Source: Blastomyces gilchristii SLH14081
Lineage: Eukaryota > Ascomycota > Eurotiomycetes > Onygenales > Ajellomycetaceae
Assembly (NCBI RefSeq): GCF_000003855.2
Contig: NW_003101667.1
Span: 1,398,477 to 1,462,476 of the forward strand
Length of the DNA: 64,000 nt
Direction: 5' to 3'
Made by a program: the position numbers and the translations under genes. Shown in pieces: positions 23,045 to 35,418 of this stretch. How positions within the stretch are numbered: position 1 is the first letter of the stretch; every line of letters begins with the position of its first letter. Below the pieces are notes generated by a model. It made no database searches. It had not been told where the DNA came from and saw only the letters and a list, made by a program, of their open reading frames with translations.

Positions 23045-25311
23045 GGTTAATGTAAAAGGAACAGTCGTGATTTTTGAACTATAGGCTCATGGGGTATTAG
23101 TAGACGGATCAATATAGTATTGATTCATTAGCATGGAGGACGTAGTGCGTAGTGAGTATGAAGCTGCTCGCAGCTAGATAATATATAGCAGTACTCAATG
23201 ACCCGGTCTGTTAGAGTTCGAAGCCATGTGTGCGAATGAGTGACGTGGAATTCTGTTGCGTCAATTTAAGAAGAAAGTCATCCGCGAAATCGAAGCTCAT
23301 CATTGGCAATCCAAGAAATGCACTTGGAAGGTTGACGGTTAAGTTTGCGGGGATTATATGGTGGAAAATCTCGCAAAAACCAAATTCCCAAATCCCAAAG
23401 GTGTTGTTCTTCCTGGGGACCTTCTGGCGGAGTCGGATAAGAAGAAAGATTTGGCGCATGAAGACGACCCTACCGGCTGCCCAGGTCTGTTCAATTGTCC
23501 ATAATGTTATTTAAGTCGCGTATAAGCAAGGCTGTCTCGAGACCCTAATCAATCTATTTTGGCTTGCTCGTCCGAAGCCCCGTCGTGATTCAGCCTCGAT
23601 ACACGCGACACGATACCTCATTTCGCTAAAAGAAGGGAAGGGTCTCCTCCTCGTGTGTTTCCACGTTAGAGAGGCTTGAAACGCGGTCTCCTCACAGTAG
23701 ATGTACATGTACACTTCTGATCCCTGCGGCTCTAAAGCCAGACTCTTATGCCACTGAAAATATCTAGTTATCGGTTAGCCATAGCCACAGTCCGTACAGA
23801 CCCTGAAGTAATCCGTAGTGTTTAATACTCGACTGTCGCGTGCGGCAAAAGGGAGTGCAGGAGCAAGCATGTTCTTAATATAGCATCCGGTTTACGATCC
23901 TCATTCTCATTTGGGATGCCTGTTCGTTTCAAATATATCACGAGAAAATTGCGGCGTTCGTGAGACCAGGAAAAGTTAAAAAGAATTGTCTACACGAAGA
24001 ACTATCATCAAACGGTGTCGCTTGTCTGTCGTACTCTATGTGTAATGTTATAAGTTAGCGTTAAACCCCCTGGAGAAGAACCTGATGCGCCAATCCATGA
24101 TAACCACCATGAAACGGCAAAGGATGCTAGTCCGGGGGCTGCGCACGGGACACAGCAGGCTGGGGTCTGTTGGCATGGCACAGTTTGCATGACTTGAATA
24201 ACCTGTTCCAACATGATCAGATTGATTATCATTTTGACACCTGTGTTTTTCAAGAGGGTCGCCCATCTTGAAGAAGTCAAAAGTTGGTACGGTGTAGTTA
24301 TCGAGAGATAGATTTGGTTGGGCGAGTCGAGGCTCAACACTCATCGCGCCAGGCGTGAGTTCGGCCGCCGTATCAATCCTTCGATTTCCTGAGGGTTTCA
24401 ATAGATGTGGGTTTGCAATAAATATGACACGCAGACGCTAAGACGCCTTTTATTGCCCTTGAAGAACAACGGCGAGGATGGTGGTTGTTTTTGGGTAGTT
24501 TCTAGCGGCCGATCATGCCCAAGTGCCACCATCTGAGCAGCCTTCGAGTTTGTCTGTCACATCAGCTTAAAATTTAAAGTTATGGCAGTGAGGAAAAAAC
24601 TGCAGAAAGAGATCAACGAAATCATCGAATTATGTCAGGCATTGGTGATGGGATCCCACATACAGATTACTTGATGGACTGGATGCGCATTCCCGAGCCT
24701 TTTTTTGGCTTCGCCTGATTCGTGTTGGGAGGAGTTCAGCCAGAACAGAATACGAGAGCTAGAAATAGTGGGCTAATCTTGTCCTATTCCATTCCCCCCT
24801 TTTTGTTCTTCTTGTGCTTGACTACCGACATTCCGCTCTCTGAATCGCGACGACTACAGGCTTTCTCGTCCGGCCGGAAATGCGTAGCGCTGCTAGTATA
24901 GCGAATATGGCAGCAATTGTCCCGTATCCCAAGCATCCCCCCTGATGCTGCCCTGGGCCGGGGTTGAGTTGAACTAGGAGTACGAGCTTCAGTATGCGCC
25001 AACATGCTTAACACCTCCTGTTTCCCGCTTAAAGCCTGTCCATGAACACGAATCTCGTGTCCGAACAACGGCATGTGTTGCGAATCCCAATGAAGGGACT
25101 CTTTACGCTCTCAGAACATATAATAGCGTAGATATTTCAAAGTGTATAAATGAGAGGCAATATCCTCAAACCAACTATGTCATTCACTCTGAGTTTTGTA
25201 TGACACACTCTCCCTTAGTTATTTGAATAGATTTCGATCCTTTTTAACTTATTTCTTTATTTCTTTTTCCTTTTTTCTCCAATTGAGACACCAAAATCCT
25301 GAAGCGCCAAA
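23045..25311. other. 2.2-kb gene-free stretch
   Basis: Short open frames exist on both strands (for example 24048-24401 and 24784-25074, minus strand), but none shows a domain, signal peptide or exon logic I can defend. The last 200 nt include a T-rich leader before the NlpC/P60 gene. Confidence 0.5.
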
Positions 25312-26571
25312 ATGCGCCTGTCTACTTTTTCGCTGGCTCTGCTTCTGAGCAGCGTGGTATCTGCCACGCCAGCCTTCGAAATATTTGAGCGCAAAGTGGG
25401 CTCCAGCTGCAAAACCATGGACGGCATGGGAGTTTGCATGGCCAGAAGCAAGTGCGACGGAGTGTACTACGATGGAGCTTGTGGCAGGAACTCTGGAGAA
25501 ACCCGCGTATGTATACCCTGGAAGTCTCATCTCGGTGGTGATGTATGTATCCGATGCTAATACTTGCTGTTGCAGTGCTGCGTTCAAGTGAAGTGCGAAG
25601 TTGGGGGGAAAACAGGGCAATGCCAAAATATCAAGAGGACTAAATGCAAGGGTGGGAAATACCATATCGGAAGTAGGAATGTACGTGAACCGGCTCATAT
25701 CCCTTCTTTTTACATTCAAGGGGAATCTGTCGCCTTTTTTGCTATGGAAAACATTTCACACTAGCGGACTGACCATTTTTTCCTTTTTTCAGACTTGCCC
25801 CGCTGGGAAGAATGTTCGGTGCTGCATAGAAGACAATGATAAACCCAAGAAGCCCAAGCCCAAGCCCAAGGAGCCCAAGAAGCCTAAGAAGCCTAAGAAG
25901 TCCAAGAAGCCCAAGAAGCCCAAGAAGTCCAAGAAGACTGTCGGGCAGAAGATCCTCGCCGTCGCCATGAAGGAGAAGGGAACGAGGTACGTCTGGGGCG
26001 GTGGCTCCTGCAAGGGCCCTACCAAGGGAGGCTATGACTGCTCCGGGCTCGTCGCCTATGCTGTATGCAAAGTTACGAAACGAAATCTCTTCAGAGAAGG
26101 TCTGCGTGTGACGTATTCTATGTACTGTGCTTCTAGCAAAAGGCTGGGCAAATTCAAGTATGCAAACTCCCCCACCCCCCGTTTCAGGATTTATTTGCTT
26201 CTCGTCTTCGTCATCAAAAGTGCTAACACTATTTTCCTTTTCTCGCTTTCTAGGAAAGTCCCCTTCTCCAAGCGCCGTGCCGGTGATGCTGTCTTCTTTG
26301 GGTCTAACTGCAGCTGCAAGAATCAAAATATCTCCCACATGGGCTTGATGATGTATGTTGTCAATATTCCCCATGAAAAAAATCCCCCGCTTAAAAGCCC
26401 ACCTCCCTCCAATCGAGTTTATTTTTCCCCAATCTGACAAACTAACGTTTGCGTAGCAACTCTGGCGACCGCATGATCCACGCACCAAACCGAAGAACTG
26501 TGGTCAAGGAAGGCAGAGTTTCCCGGCAAGGAAGCCTGAAGGCTTGCCCGTATGTGATCCGATTCGGATAA
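25312..26571 (+). CDS. Secreted NlpC/P60 cysteine peptidase with two Cys-rich modules
   Basis: Five exons (25312-25506, 25576-25680, 25793-26157, 26254-26352, 26457-26571) close in frame to 292 residues. A signal peptide (MRLSTFSLALLLSSVVSATP) is followed by two modules with six Cys each and the same order C, GxC, C, C, CC: SCKTMDGMGVCMARSKC... and CEVGGKTGQCQNIKRTKC.... A Lys/Pro linker made of KPK/KKP units comes next, then the NlpC/P60 domain. Its likely catalytic Cys is Cys183 in GGYDCSGLVAYAV and its likely His is His250 in NISHMGLMI; His263 in MIHAPNRR is the third candidate. Enzymes of this fold cut gamma-D-glutamyl bonds in bacterial peptidoglycan, so a secreted fungal form may act on bacteria. 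That role is inferred. The gene sits in a gene-poor neighbourhood. Confidence 0.88.
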
Positions 26572-27904
26572 GCTAAGCTTTGGATGCATGATGCGTGGGT
26601 ATCCACTAGTTGGCAGTTTTCCAATATAGTTCCTTCTATATTCCTATTTCGAGTTATTGACTCGCCGTTAGTCAAGTTTTTGTTTGTATACTTCTTCTCC
26701 CTCTGTTGATCATGAGCGATTTCGTGTTGTACTTTTTTTGCTTACTTTCTCTTCTCCTTATTTTCACATATATAGTTAGACTGTACAGGTACAATTCGAT
26801 ATTTATTTTTGCATATCCCCTAGAATGAAGCTCATGGCCTGGACATGGACATCAGACACTTGTGACTTCTTAAACTACGAAGGGAGGGATCAGGAAGATT
26901 GCGTAAAGGTATATTTAGCCCTCTGATATATTACTGTGACTGTTCAGAGGTAACTGCCCCTGAGCATGCTGAACTGCAAGGTCTGGCTGAAGAAGCATGC
27001 ATTGTATTTGGCGCATCTCATCCATAAATAGCAAACCAACAACTGCAAAATCAACGAGTGACTCTAGCACACTGAACTCGCACTTAATAGGAAACACAAG
27101 GCGGAAAGGGGAAGGGATCCATGGATGGAGAGCAGAATCACATGACCGATTAACCCTAAGCTGCCCCTTTCCAATGGCACCGCTTCACAATTCGGCGCAG
27201 TAGATCGTTGTGAAGGGATGGATGAAACGAAACCTGTGTTGCGAAGCCTTCTCGGCGCGAACATGCGACCTCAGCTCTACGTGTACAGAGTACGTAGAAT
27301 TGATAGTGTGGAGGGGAGGGGGGGGGGATGGGGGTTTGACAAGGCACAAGTACCTTTCGAAGTGCTGAAACCAAAACAAAGACCAATCGTTTCGGTAGTT
27401 ATTTGAATGATTGGCCAGAATTACTATTTTACGGCGACAACTATGGCAAAAAATGAAATAATGGAATGACGAGGCAATGGTACCTAGGTAATCCTGGCGT
27501 ATGCCATATACCCTATCGAAATTCGCCGGGCGTTTTCATGAATCTCCATGGACAAATTAGTTTAGGCAGAGCAGCGTCTAAACTTAGAAAGCAGAAGAAA
27601 TCTGTCCGAGATAACTAACTAAGTGAGGGCTGAAAATGAGGTGATGTTTTGATTGGCGTCTTAGTGTGAGCTAATGGATAACTAACTATATGTCCATAAT
27701 TCCGTTACTAGACACCTAGAACACCAAGTACGGGGATTTATCAAAGCCGGAGAGATATGTTCAGCTGTCATCCACCCTCGCATTCACTGTAACTCCAAAT
27801 CCAGTTATTTAATGCGTTGAGATCCCCACCGTGGATTATTTCTAACTTCTAACATGACTTTACTTTATGTTAGCTTTGATAGAGGTTGGAATTGATCCTT
27901 CAAT
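26572..27904. other. Intergenic region
   Basis: No gene is supported. A G-rich run lies near 27311-27329. Short open frames here are unconvincing. Confidence 0.55.
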
Positions 27905-29601
27905 ATGACTTCTCCGCTGGTGCTGGCCTTGGGCATCATACTTGGAGCCTATGTTATTCTGTCCGCGCTGCTTCACTTGACGCAAGACGCGAAAGAACCG
28001 CCCATGATCGAGACGTCCATACATACCATTTGTAAGCCCGCTGTTTGGGCTCATTCTGGGCATGTAAAAATTTATGGTGGAACTAAGGTTAGCTTCCTCC
28101 ACTGGTTCATTGTGCAGGCAACATTTCTGCATTGTGATTTCAAGTGTTTGACCCTGCTATTATTAAACTTACAAAAGTTTTTCCTGTCTGGAGAGACAAA
28201 TATAATCTCCCAATATATACCCTACGCATACCAGGACAGCGCATCTATATTGCCAACTCCCCATCACTCATCCCGCAACTACAGCGGCTGATCAAGACCG
28301 TTGTGTTTGCGCCCGTCGAGGCCCAGGCAGCGGAGGCGGTCATGGGGGTCGGTCCAGCGGGCAATGCCATCATCGGTTCGGACAAAATGCTCGAAAATGA
28401 TTCTTACCTGTCAACCTTTGTGCTGTCGACCCATCCAGCCCTGGCCCCTGACCCTGGACTCGACGCTATCAGTTGTGCTATAGCTCGACACCTCTCAGAT
28501 TCTATAGAAAAGCTTAGCCTAACGGTTGAGTTATTTTCATGGGTCCGCGGAGAGATATTCAGGGCCATCACAGAGTCCACTTACGGGCCAAAGAACCCGT
28601 TTCGTGATCCCGCGCTTGAGAAAGCATGGTTGTATGTTCAAGCCCCTGAGCAGCGTCGGGGCAATACTCCGCTGGAGGATGCGCTAATATTATTTTTGAT
28701 AGCACTTTTGAGCACAGCATCTTGACTCATATGGTCAAAGCATGGCCGAGTCTCCTGGCATGAAAAAGCTTACATGCTTGAGAACATCTTATAATACCTG
28801 CTTTTGAGAAATATTTCACTGAAAATAGCCATCTCCAGGGCTCGCTCCTTGTCCAGTGCTGCTACGAGCATAACACGAGCCATGGCTTATGAGGCAGAGA
28901 TATCGCAGTCACTGAGATTGGCCAGATGATTGCGTCTCTGACTAACAGCATGGGGACCGCCTTCTGGATGGTCTACCATGTCTTCTCTGACCCCATTGTG
29001 CTTGAGGAGTGCCGAGCAGAAGCAGAAAAGCTTGTGCAACTTGATGACAACGGCGTCCAGACTATCGACCTGGCTAAGATCAGATCTTCATGCCCTGTTC
29101 TTTTCTCGACATGGGCAGGAGATTCTGTGATATATGCACATTGGCGTCGGGGCGAGGGTGGTCATGGAGGATACCATTCCTGACAACAAGTACCTCCTGA
29201 AGAAAGGCGCCACTGTCATGACCGTCACTCCAGTCCAAAACACTGACACTTCAGCATGGGGCCCGACATCGGGTAGATTTGACCACCGCTGATTTGTAGT
29301 CAGTCCTGATGAAAAGCGTAAAACTCCCTTCACATTCCGCCCCTTTGGCGGCGGGACAGTCCTCTGTCCTGGGCGCCATTTTGTGACCGCTGGGGTCTTG
29401 TCATTTGTGATTCTTCTGTTGCTCCGCTTTGATCTGAAGCCTGCAATCAAGGATGGTAGGTGGTTGGAGCTGCGAAAGAAGATGTCCATGACGGCGGCTA
29501 TGCCAGTGCCCAAGGATGAGATGCCAGTGAAGCTTGCCCCTAGAAACACACAAAAGGGGCCTGTGAACATCTCAACAATCGGTGGGAAGCTGTTTTACTA
29601 G
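27905..29601 (+). pseudogene. Cytochrome P450 pseudogene (CYP7/CYP8-like class)
   Basis: Fragments of one P450 lie in order. There is an N-terminal membrane anchor (MTSPLVLALGIILGAYVILS). A middle part follows from about 28145 (KYNLPIYTLRIPGQRIYIAN, then STYGPKNPFRDPALEKAW). A helix-I/J part starts at about 28926 (NSMGTAFWMVYHVFSDP). Next comes DTIPDNKYLLKKGATVMTV, and then the haem-binding loop FGGGTVLCPGRHF, whose Cys codon is at 29365-29367. Defects are an in-frame TGA at 29290-29292 upstream of the haem loop in the same frame, a frame change near 29110-29170, and loss of most of the segment between about 28640 and 28900. In the family the haem Cys binds iron for mono-oxygenation; here the gene cannot make a whole enzyme. 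It lies right beside a transposon, which may explain the decay. Confidence 0.85.
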
Positions 29602-29783
29602 ATATTGCCAGGATAACCAGTTTAAATAATAAAAAAATGTTGCTGTTAAACCTTTGCAGGAGTTAACTATTTTGAAGAGGTAAAATTCTGCCATGCTATC
29701 AATAGCCACTGGCAGCACATAGGGGGTAAGTCAGGGTAGGCTCATACGAGACCAGGTTGTAAAAGTGCCAGCTGCTGCCGGAC

Positions 29784-29838
29784 GAACCACGAACCTCGGG
29801 AGTCGAACGTTGGTTGACACACTCTGCATAACTAACTA
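29784..29838 (-). other. tRNA-like segment (A-box/B-box) left of the TIR element
   Basis: On the minus strand TTAGTTAGTTATGCAG (A-box-like) is followed about 31 nt later by GTTCGACTCC (B-box-like). The spacing is shorter than in a real tRNA, and no cloverleaf is evident. A similar arrangement in the same orientation lies on the other side of the element. Confidence 0.4.
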
Positions 29839-29916
29839 ACCGTGCCATGCTTACTCACTCTCTCTAGTGAGTGTGCCACACTGTACAGAAAACCACACTG
29901 TACAGAAAATATTTTG
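29839..29916 (+). repeat. Left terminal inverted repeat
   Basis: Starts ACCGTGCCATGC and includes the short palindrome-like ACTCACTCTCTCTAGTGAGT and two tandem 17-bp sub-repeats. Confidence 0.85.
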
Positions 29917-31740
29917 AATATAGTGATCTTCAAAAATTAATTAATAATCATCACCACATCTATCTATAATATAAAGATTATCTATATACTCATTAGAAGA
30001 CATAGAATTCACTGTAGATTGAGATTCTATAGAATTATCTTGTTATGATTGAGTGATTGTAGATTTTATAGATTTGATTTCAATTGACTGAAGATTCTTA
30101 TTAAATGTCTTTTTCATCTTATCTACTCTACAGATTGTGATCTTACAATTGACATTCTTAATAGTAAGAACTTCATCTATTTACATCTGTCTGTGAGAGA
30201 ATTTGATAATCTGATGTCTATTTATTTAATAATGATCTGTAAGTTCACTCTTACAGTGTATATTTAATTTTATCTGAATCATGCTATTTTTGAAGATCTT
30301 GTTCAACTATCTTATCAAATTAGATATAAGAGTATTCTTTACATCTTCTAAGGTCTTGACTGCTGTATTAATTTAATGATATAGTTTTACAACTGTCTCT
30401 GAGAAGATTAATTATAAGAAGACAGTTAACAGTTAATCTGTAGATAACAGAATAAAGTAATTATATATATTATCATTATCATTGTATATATTGAGATTCA
30501 GAATATTATCAATAATAAGAGGTCTTAATTAATTGAGAATTATATCATGATTAACTGAATACATTCTATAATTGATAAAACTAGCTCTTATAGTATTAGA
30601 TTTAAATACTTACAGTCAGATACTCTTCAGATTAGTAAGAAATTATCTATTATTATACTACTTATATCTGTAGTAAACAGTCTTATTAACTGTCTTTATA
30701 TAATAATGCTTATACTGCTGAAAAGATATATTATTAAGAGATTATAGAATATAACTTATATAAGATAAGAATTTAAATAGAATAATCTTATAAAGATTAC
30801 AGTATTAAATGAATTCTTCTATAAGATAAGAATTATAATTATTTATTAATAACAGTTAATAACTGCTTATTTAATACTTTTTTATTATCTTATTAAATTG
30901 CTTAATTCATTTAAATTCAATCTTATTATTTATAAAGTCAGACTTAGATATAATACAGTAATAATATAGTTATTAAATAAGTTGAAATATATATATCAAT
31001 TCTCTAGATAAATTTTTAATTTTATTATAATTAATAAATTCAATACTGTATTATTCATACTAATATACTTTATTACTGTTATTAACTTACAGAAGTATAA
31101 TAACTATATAACAGAATTTATATCTTTAAAGATAATTATAACTCACTATTTATATTCTTCTTCTTCTTGAAATTCAATCTTATTAAAGTTATAGATATCA
31201 TAGTGAAAAAAATAATATTAATTAAAGATAGCTTTATATTAATTAAATCAGTTAATAATGAAGCTTATATTCTTATAAGATACTTATTTTGAATTCATAA
31301 GCTTTTGCTTAACTTATTTATAATCTGATAGATGTTTGATAAATTAATATACTTATATCTTGCTTATTATAAGAGATACAGTCTCTGAATCTGTATAATA
31401 CTGTCTTAACATACAGTTTATAACAGCTTTGATATACTTGATAGTGAACAGGTAAAAATTAATATTCAACTGATAAATTCATATCTTAATTATCTCTTTC
31501 TAACTATCATTTAATGCTCAATTCAGTGAAACTCTTATAGTTCTTAATTTCTTTCTATTAATTCTTTCATATAAGATAATATATAAGACTTTGAATTCTT
31601 ATTACAGAGATGTGATTTTTAATTTTGAATTATTTTTATACATGTTAACAGCTCTTTGCAACTGCTCCTCAGTATAATTAGAAGATTTAGATATGATTAT
31701 AATTAATGATGATTATTTGAAGATGAAGAATGAAGATATT

Positions 31741-31818
31741 TAAAATATTTTCTATACAGTGTGGTTTTCTGTACACTGTGGCACACTCACTAGAGAGAGT
31801 GAGTAAGCATGGCACGGT
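31741..31818 (-). repeat. Right terminal inverted repeat
   Basis: Reverse complement of the left repeat with a few substitutions, including a C-to-T change in the inner sub-repeat. Confidence 0.85.
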
Positions 31819-32567
31819 TAGTAGTTACAGAAAGTGTGGGCCAGCAACCAACCCACTTAGGGCGAATTCGCCGGCGCTTTGCGGAGGCACGCTCAGGATT
31901 GTCAGGGGTAGGGCAATTCCTGCGCAATTCTGTCTTTCAGGTGTTGTGCTGGCCAACCGATGGCCGTATATTGCTCATGTCACTCATGTGTCGTCAATGC
32001 ATATCTAGCGGGAATATCCACGGATGGAGTCGAACTGGAACCTATCCCAACTGCTTAACTAGCTAGCTTAGATAACGGAGCTGTTCGGCTATGGACAAAA
32101 TTCATCCTTCAACAAAATTGTGCTGTTTAGCTTGGAGATGCATGGGAAACTAACAATAGTTACCCTTGTTAATGACCTATCTACTGACATCTATCCGCAT
32201 CTCCCGGCATTTCCATCAAATCGCAACCCTCTGGTTGAACAACACATCGCTATTTTTTGCCAAGGGGAAAGAATTATTAAACTGCGGGGTGCAGCCGCCA
32301 ATGCAGCCAAAGAAATCGCCGAGAAACCAGCCATGCTTCGATGGGGCCAGGCGCTGGTGGGCTACTACGGTTGCTTGCCGATCACATATTATGGATCCCA
32401 GTTGTATAGGGACGGATATGTGATAAGTCGCTCAGGGAAGAATGCCACATGTAAACCGAACCGTATTGCTATAAACTATTAAAGAGCCGAGATGTCGCGC
32501 TTTTTAGATGCCTTTGTTCCAAATGGGCAGTAACAGGGCAGCAGCACGCTGAGCTATCGCCATCGCC
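31819..32567. other. Intergenic region with a second tRNA-like segment
   Basis: No gene is supported; a 120-codon open frame at 32120 has no recognisable domain. On the minus strand at about 32026-32072, TAGCTAGTTAAGCAG is followed about 30 nt later by GTTCGACTCC, matching the arrangement left of the TIR element. Confidence 0.4.
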
Positions 32568-34903
32568 ATGCTTCAGTCCACTACTACTGTTCTTCTCGCG
32601 CTCGCGAGTACTTCTCTTGCTGGCTATGCCGGGAACTTGAATTACCGTAGCCCGTCTCACAACCATCCCGGCCTCGGTATCTCAATTCCCAAGGTGCTGA
32701 AGCGCTCGGATCCGGTGCTAGAATATTCAGCGGATCAGTTGAAATTCACGCACGGCGTTGCCTCTGGAGACCCTTATCCCAACTCTGTCATTTTATGGAC
32801 ACGATGCGCCCCTTCGACGGACAATGTTAAAGAGCCTGTAGACTCTGAACGCGGCGGCGAGCTATATGACTCTGTCCCTATCTATGGGGATAACGAGGGC
32901 AATGCACCAGTGTCTAAGGCGCCCGTGTGCGTGGAGTACTGTGTCTCCCCGGACAAGGACTTCAAAAGGGTTGCTGACCATGGTACCGTTTACACGAGCT
33001 CTGATGTTGATTTCACTGTCAAGGTAAGAATGAAGCTGTAGCCAATGGCATCTAGTTAGATATGCTGGATGCGATGCTGACCAGATTAAACAATTAGATC
33101 GAGGCATCTCATTTGAAGCCTTTCACTATGTATTACTACAAGTTCAACGTCTGTGGCTCCGACAAGTCTAGCCCTGTTGGAAGAGCCAAAACGTCCCCAA
33201 CGGAACACGATGATGTCACGGATATATCACTCGCGGTGTATTCTTGCAGCAACTTCCGTAAGGAATCATGTATCACCAAATAGCTGTAAACCTCCGTTAA
33301 CTTTGATCTTTAGCCAACGGATATTTCAATGCGTACGGAAATACGGCTCGCAAGGACTCAGTTGACTATGTTGTCCATCTTGGGTAAAATAGACCTCTAG
33401 CCCTCTATTTCAAAGATGTTTAACTAACTTTTGAATAGTGATTACATCTACGAGCTGGGAGGGTAGGTTCACCTCTTATGACCCACTGTCTGGGTGTGAG
33501 TGTTCTATGCTAACAACGCTCTGTAGTGATGGCTCCAGCATCGGCCGTACGCAGCACCCAAAGAAGATGATCTATACTCTTTACGAGTACCGGAAGCGCC
33601 ATGCAACTTATAAAACTGATGAAGATCTGCTTTTGAGTCATCGTACCTTTACATGGATTCCTGTGTGGGATGATCACGGTTTGTCCATCTCCTCCATTAG
33701 ATCCACAGCTCCCACTAATATCTTGATCAGAGGTTGCGGATAATTCCTACCGCGACGGATCCTCGCTACTCCAAAATAACGAAGCGTCATTCATTATCGA
33801 TGGAGGCGTATCTGTTGACCAGCGCAAGATGAATGCCGTCCGCGCTTACTTCGAGTGGATGCCTATCAGGTATGGGAGAATTCCGCATTCAACTATTGCA
33901 TTTATTGTCTCAATGTCTTAACCTCTATTCTCTTCCTTTCTTTGAATAGGCAAGTTGCGATGGACGACAACCTCAGAATCTGGAGAAACTTCAAGATCGG
34001 CAACCTTCTCGACCTTATCATGCTTGATACGCGCCACTACGATCGGTCCATAACCGATCTTTACTTGAACAACGGTTATATCAAGAAAATTGCGGACGAC
34101 ATCGGCCGATCTATGATGGGACCCCGTCAGGAGCACTGGTTTTATGACAACTTGAAAAGCTCTGCTAAGAGACAAGCCACCTGGAGAGTCATTGGCAGCC
34201 AAACTGGTATACACATCTCCCCTCCTCTCAACCTTTCCAAGTGAAAAACTGTTGAGAGACAGATAGTAAACCTTGATTCTAATCATTCATTCTAGTTTTC
34301 TCCCGCGTGGACGAGCTTGGATCAATCGGTCTTGGCGTGAATGTCGATTCCTGGGACGGCTACAGGGCCAATCTCAATCGCACCCTAAGAACCCTATACG
34401 AGAACAACATCGGAAACAACATCGTCATCGCAGGCGACAGCCATGCCAACTGGGTATCCGACCTCACTTGGCTGGACGAGTATCCATACGACCCCGTGAC
34501 AGGTGAGGGAGCCATCGGCGCCGAATTTGCCGGCACGGCAGTGACCAGCAGCGGGCCCGCGGCCCACGTTGGTATCGGCAACTTGCAGTCGAAGACACTG
34601 ATCAAGAAGAACAGGGAGCTGCAGTGGTCCGAGTTGTACTACCGGGGCTACTTCGAGATGACGCTCTCGCATACACGCACGGATGCCCGGTTCTTCGCCA
34701 TCCCCGACATCAAGAAGAGAAACCCCTATGAGATCTCGATGGCCAACTTCACTGTTATTGCGGGTGAGAATCGGCTGTCGCGGGCCGATGGGTCGCCCAC
34801 GACGAATGGGCAGGGAGTGCATAATGGGGCGTTGAAGAATGGGAAGCTTGAGAAGCAGACTGTTCAGTTTAATACAGAGACTAAGGAGTGGACTAGTATT
34901 TAA
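32568..34903 (+). CDS. Secreted PhoD-type alkaline phosphatase/phosphodiesterase
   Basis: Eight exons (32568-33023, 33098-33257, 33314-33383, 33439-33462, 33527-33678, 33731-33869, 33950-34206, 34296-34903) close in frame to 621 residues with canonical splice sites. A signal peptide (MLQSTTTVLLALASTSLAG) leads into the PhoD N-terminal domain (FTHGVASGDPYPNSVILWTR). The metallophosphatase core follows: VYSCSNFPNGYFNAYG, DYVVHLGDYIYELGG across two introns, IPVWDDHEVADNSYRDG, MLDTRHYDRS and NIVIAGDSHANWVSDL. These supply the Asp, Asn and His ligands of the Fe/Ca-type centre. The enzyme should release phosphate from extracellular phosphoesters. Exon 4 is only 24 nt, but it is required by the GDYIYELGG motif. 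No defects are seen. Confidence 0.92.
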
Positions 34904-35371
34904 AAGGTGAAAATGATGTGAGAACTCGGAACGGAAGTTTCCTCATCCTTTTTCTCTTCCAGCGTCACTCACCTCTTTTTGATTATTTTGATTATTTTGA
35001 TTATTTTTTGGCTTTGATAAGTTTTTTCCCCTTCTATCCACAACCACTATATAATACCAGCAAACTGGTTGGTTACCACCCTAATCTATTTGTATGTATA
35101 TATTTGATCTATACAACTTCTGGACACTTAATTTATATTTGATATATATATGCATATATAGCTCTAATTTGCAGGGCATTCAGGGGGTTTAACCCCCAGA
35201 GGCACAGCAGGAGACTAAAGAATAAATTACTAAGCACGGTGACATCTTGGCACACGAACTCTATTTCAACGTCGCTCCTTCTCTCTTCTTTCGACTCTTC
35301 AAACACGCCAAACAAACACACCTGCATTATCAGATTATTATTGTTGTTGTTTCCGTTATTGTATTGCGTTG

Positions 35372-35418
<47 letters not shown>

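Larger units (their letters stand above)
29839..31818. mobile_element. AT-rich TIR element, probable mutated DNA transposon
   Basis: The 1,980-bp segment is bounded by inverted repeats of about 78 bp that differ at only a few sites. Both ends read ACCGTGCCATGCTTACTCAC inward, and both are flanked by TA (29837-29838 and 31819-31820), the target duplication expected for the Tc1/mariner/pogo superfamily. Size also fits. The interior is extremely AT-rich with no usable frame, so no transposase can be recognised. Each TIR contains the sub-repeat CCACACTGTACAGAAAA, twice in the left arm. Confidence 0.75.

Noticed and set aside
24008..24401. Overlapping minus-strand frames with a possible membrane stretch
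   Set aside because: Two frames compete, neither shows a domain, and I could not find supporting exons.
25742..26488. 248-codon minus-strand frame opposite the NlpC/P60 gene
   Set aside because: Its Leu/Gly repeats are the antisense of the Lys/Pro linker, and introns of the real gene are included.
29919..31740. Coding remains inside the TIR element
   Set aside because: Frames are all very short in extremely AT-rich DNA; no DDE motif could be read on either strand.
32120..32482. 120-codon open frame before the PhoD gene
   Set aside because: No recognisable domain or signal peptide, and it ends 86 nt before the PhoD start, where leader sequence is expected.
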